In this document: piece by piece, positions 61,990-64,000 of the stretch
How the letters are laid out: every line of letters starts with the position of its first letter
Numbering within the stretch: the stretch's first letter is position 1
Assembly: GCA_002323245.1 (NCBI GenBank)
Contig: DCPU01000013.1
Coordinates: 55,772 to 119,771, forward strand
Origin: Mariprofundus sp. UBA1536
GTDB lineage: Bacteria > Pseudomonadota > Zetaproteobacteria > Mariprofundales > Mariprofundaceae
Reading direction: 5' to 3'
DNA length: 64,000 bases
Made by a program: the position numbers and the translations under genes
The notes under the pieces: generated by a model
The model's database searches: none
Seen by the model: only the letters and a program-made list of their open reading frames with translations
Told to the model about the DNA's origin: nothing

Positions 61990-63831
61990 ATGTCTACATT
62001 CAATAAAAATATAATCTTCCTACTCTTAACCCTTATGACCAGTCTTGCTGGCTTCAATCAAGCCGCAGCATGGGAACACCATGTTTTACCATCTTACTTT
62101 AATCAAAGCAGCACTGCCCATTATGGCGGCAGCAAAACCCCAGTCATCAGCAACAATGCTATGTTTACTACAGCGCCCAGTGCAGCAGGCCTGCAAATGT
62201 GGAAATCAACCAACGATGGTATTAGCTGGTCTTCACAAACCATCAGCAGCGGCATGACCCAAAGTTTTGTGGTCAATGAATCGCTCACCTTAGCTTGGAG
62301 TGAAACACAAACACCTGTGTTGTATCACTATACCCCTTCTTCAGACAGCTGGAGTGCGACACCTTCTGTGTGGCCGCTCGCAAACTGGAACATCATGGAT
62401 GTTAGCGCTTCAGCGTCTGGAGTTTTTTCTGTATTGGTCACCACCCCTGCTTCTGGCAAATTAGTGGAAGGAGCTTTGTATATGATTCAACATAATGGTT
62501 TCGATTGGAGCCAACCCCAATTGATCAGCCAAGCCGATGCTTTGGTCGGTGATGCAGCTTGGCTCAATCATGCTTCTGGCTTGCAAAGTATCGTTTGGAG
62601 CCAACGTTCACAACGTGATTGGGCAGTTGCTTTGCGCAACAGCACCGATGGTCAAACTTGGGGACATGAACTTTCCTTAGTGCAACACATCAAAGCACCC
62701 GCTGCCCAAGAAGCAGGCGTGCAAATTGCAGCTGATAGCTTAAACAACAATAACATCGCTTTGGCCTACACGGGCTGGGGCAACCAAGTATATAGCCAAA
62801 TTTGGAGCCAAGCTTTTGATGCAGCTTCAGGCTTGAGCAATCAAGCAGCAACTGCCATTGCTGATTTGGGTGATATGGCTGTGCAACCATCATTGGTGGT
62901 GCTTTCAGCTGATGTTTGGGCTGTGGCTTGGCAACAAAGCATTGGCATTGATAACGAAATTTTTGTAGCCCAACACGCCAGCGATAGTAGCTGGTCAACC
63001 GCAGTCAATGTTTCTGTAGATGCCATGCACTTTGACCGCGACCCACATATCAGCAAAGGCACCTCACAAAGCTTAACCATTGCCTTTACCCGCCGCTTGG
63101 TTGCTGATGAATATGAGGTTTACACCCTGGCTGAAGGCAATATCACCGACATCTCTTTGGACTTGGATGGCGACGGCATTGCCAACAGCCAAGAGCAAGG
63201 CTTTGATTGGGATCACGATGGTATAGATGATGCCCTATCCGCCCGTGTTGCTACTTGGCAAGATGCAGATGGTCGCTTTGCTTTGGTTGTCGAAGGCAAT
63301 GGTGAGCTTCGTCAGGTACAAGCACCTGCTTTTGCCGACACTGGATATGATCGCCCTACAACATATCAAATCGATGGCAGCTTGTTTTCCTTTGAAATTC
63401 ATCAATTGGCGACAGGTGAAAGCACCCAAGTGCATCTCATCACCCCAAATCCTTTGGCTGAAGATACTGCATGGCTTAAGCTTAATCCTAGCGCGCAATG
63501 GTCCAACTCCGAACAACACAATGTTTACCGTGATGCAGCGCAAACTGGTCTTTATATTCACCTCACCGATGGTGGTGCAGGCGATGAAGATGGCATCAGC
63601 AATGGTATAATCGTAGACCCCGCCGCCTTGGCCACCCCGCACAAAAATGCAGCCAGCAGTAATGTTGCAGCCTCAGAAACAGCAAATGTGGAACAGCTCA
63701 GCCAAGCCAAAAGCTGCATGACCTTAAGCAGCCCATGGCAAGGCATCATTCTCGGTTTCTTGATGATTGGTATGTTAATTGCTTTACCTAAAAGCAAAAA
63801 AATACAGCAAGCCATTCAACCAAGGAAATAA
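61990..63831 (+). CDS. secreted sialidase-like propeller protein with C-terminal membrane anchor
   Basis: 613 residues from ATG 61990 (GGAGCC just upstream; MSTFNKNIIFLLLTLMTSLAGF signal in two parts). The first 380 residues contain repeated W-rich/SW strands (TNDGISWSSQT, HNGFDWSQPQ, NSTDGQTWGHE) resembling sialidase Asp-box or BNR-like propeller blades. A thrombospondin type 3-like calcium segment follows: DLDGDGIANSQEQ and DWDHDGIDDA (about 391-420). The C-terminus has a Cys (AKSCMTLSS), a hydrophobic segment GIILGFLMIGMLIAL and a basic end KSKKIQQ, a tripartite CTERM-like sorting signal. Not a recognised exosortase (PEP) or GlyGly motif. Function unknown. Confidence 0.65.
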   Translation: MSTFNKNIIFLLLTLMTSLAGFNQAAAWEHHVLPSYFNQSSTAHYGGSKTPVISNNAMFTTAPSAAGLQMWKSTNDGISWSSQTISSGMTQSFVVNESLTLAWSETQTPVLYHYTPSSDSWSATPSVWPLANWNIMDVSASASGVFSVLVTTPASGKLVEGALYMIQHNGFDWSQPQLISQADALVGDAAWLNHASGLQSIVWSQRSQRDWAVALRNSTDGQTWGHELSLVQHIKAPAAQEAGVQIAADSLNNNNIALAYTGWGNQVYSQIWSQAFDAASGLSNQAATAIADLGDMAVQPSLVVLSADVWAVAWQQSIGIDNEIFVAQHASDSSWSTAVNVSVDAMHFDRDPHISKGTSQSLTIAFTRRLVADEYEVYTLAEGNITDISLDLDGDGIANSQEQGFDWDHDGIDDALSARVATWQDADGRFALVVEGNGELRQVQAPAFADTGYDRPTTYQIDGSLFSFEIHQLATGESTQVHLITPNPLAEDTAWLKLNPSAQWSNSEQHNVYRDAAQTGLYIHLTDGGAGDEDGISNGIIVDPAALATPHKNAASSNVAASETANVEQLSQAKSCMTLSSPWQGIILGFLMIGMLIALPKSKKIQQAIQPRK

Positions 63832-63834
63832 GCA

Positions 63835-64000
63835 ATGCCCATTAGCGATACATGGTTACAGCGAAGACAAATGCTGAAATCGAAACTCTTGTTTCGCTTT
63901 GTGATGCTTGGCATAGGTTTATCTATTGTCATTGCCATCGCTTATAGCGCCTTTATCAATCAACGCTTGGTGTTGAAATACGCGGATTCAACTTGTAAGT
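63835..64000 (+). CDS. N-terminus of a membrane-anchored protein, cut by the window edge
   Basis: 55 codons are visible from ATG 63835, with AAGGA upstream: MPISDTWLQRRQMLKSKLLF, a hydrophobic segment LGIGLSIVIAIAYSAFI, then NQRLVLKYADSTCK. It starts 3 bases after the anchored-protein gene and is probably cotranscribed. One N-terminal membrane span with a periplasmic continuation; it could be a processing partner, but nothing is identifiable. Confidence 0.6.
   Translation, partial: MPISDTWLQRRQMLKSKLLFRFVMLGIGLSIVIAIAYSAFINQRLVLKYADSTCK

Noticed and set aside
1..64000. CRISPR array, insertion sequence or prophage
   Set aside because: No direct-repeat/spacer series, transposase or phage structural gene was found while reading both strands.

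Overview
The window is a gene-dense stretch of a Gram-negative chromosome with roughly half G+C. It has lipid A (lpxK), lipoprotein (lnt) and outer-membrane genes, isoprenyl-quinone synthesis (ispB), an Rnf ion pump, a RegB/RegA-type redox two-component pair, an LDH-like malate dehydrogenase next to sucCD, and capsule-type polysaccharide genes. This fits a proteobacterium. My impression from protein sequence is a deep-branching marine-type lineage, possibly Zetaproteobacteria, but that is recollection and was not tested. I saw no insertion sequence, prophage or CRISPR array.

Layout. 1-2186 (minus): a yaiI fragment, a methyltransferase and hflX. 2248-9536: a probable copper/thiol-metal locus. 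It holds a secreted Met-rich peptide, a Met/His-rich lipoprotein, an outer-membrane barrel with a Cys-Cys-Gly-Gly-Gly N-terminus, a thioredoxin-fold lipoprotein, a Tat-exported 14-Cys four-helix copper storage protein (Csp), a RegB/RegA-like pair whose sensor has a Met/His-rich loop, and a TauE/SafE permease. 9617-16538: lnt-gpsA-smr, thiS-thiG (minus), and TPR-aroQ-accB-accC. 16621-21384: recQ, DUF502, DUF6172, and an SOS-like lexA/umuD-type gene followed by a Y-family polymerase. 21765-29993 (minus): rnfABCDGE, then a small membrane protein, two oligopeptide-type ABC ATPases and a ybiB-like gene. 30045-43264: a frameshifted DUF481 gene, uvrB, then dnaE-accA-apbE-cNMP protein (minus), a DUF3617 gene, a dienelactone hydrolase, a decayed endonuclease gene and lpxK. 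43329-51284: FMN-binding protein, inositol-phosphatase-like, ispB, cNMP protein, thiL-pgpA-pncC and mdh-sucC-sucD. 51354-52146: two tRNA-Ser, a lipoprotein gene and tRNA-Arg. 52526-59087: a polysaccharide export/polymerisation operon. 59077-64000: recJ and cmoB (minus), then a large secreted protein with a C-terminal membrane anchor and a partial gene.

Functional links. ApbE is the enzyme that attaches FMN to RnfG and RnfD, so apbE and rnf belong together although 4 kb apart. AccA, AccB and AccC supply three of the four acetyl-CoA carboxylase parts. Mdh-SucCD is a TCA-cycle (forward or reductive) operon.

The best candidates for something undescribed are the copper locus, and the polysaccharide operon whose first gene fuses a seven-bladed FG-GAP propeller, an OmpA peptidoglycan-binding domain and a Wza-type export domain in one lipoprotein. 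Two genes, recQ (ATT) and the O-antigen-ligase-like gene (CTG), appear to use rare start codons. Two genes are broken: DUF481 and an endonuclease.
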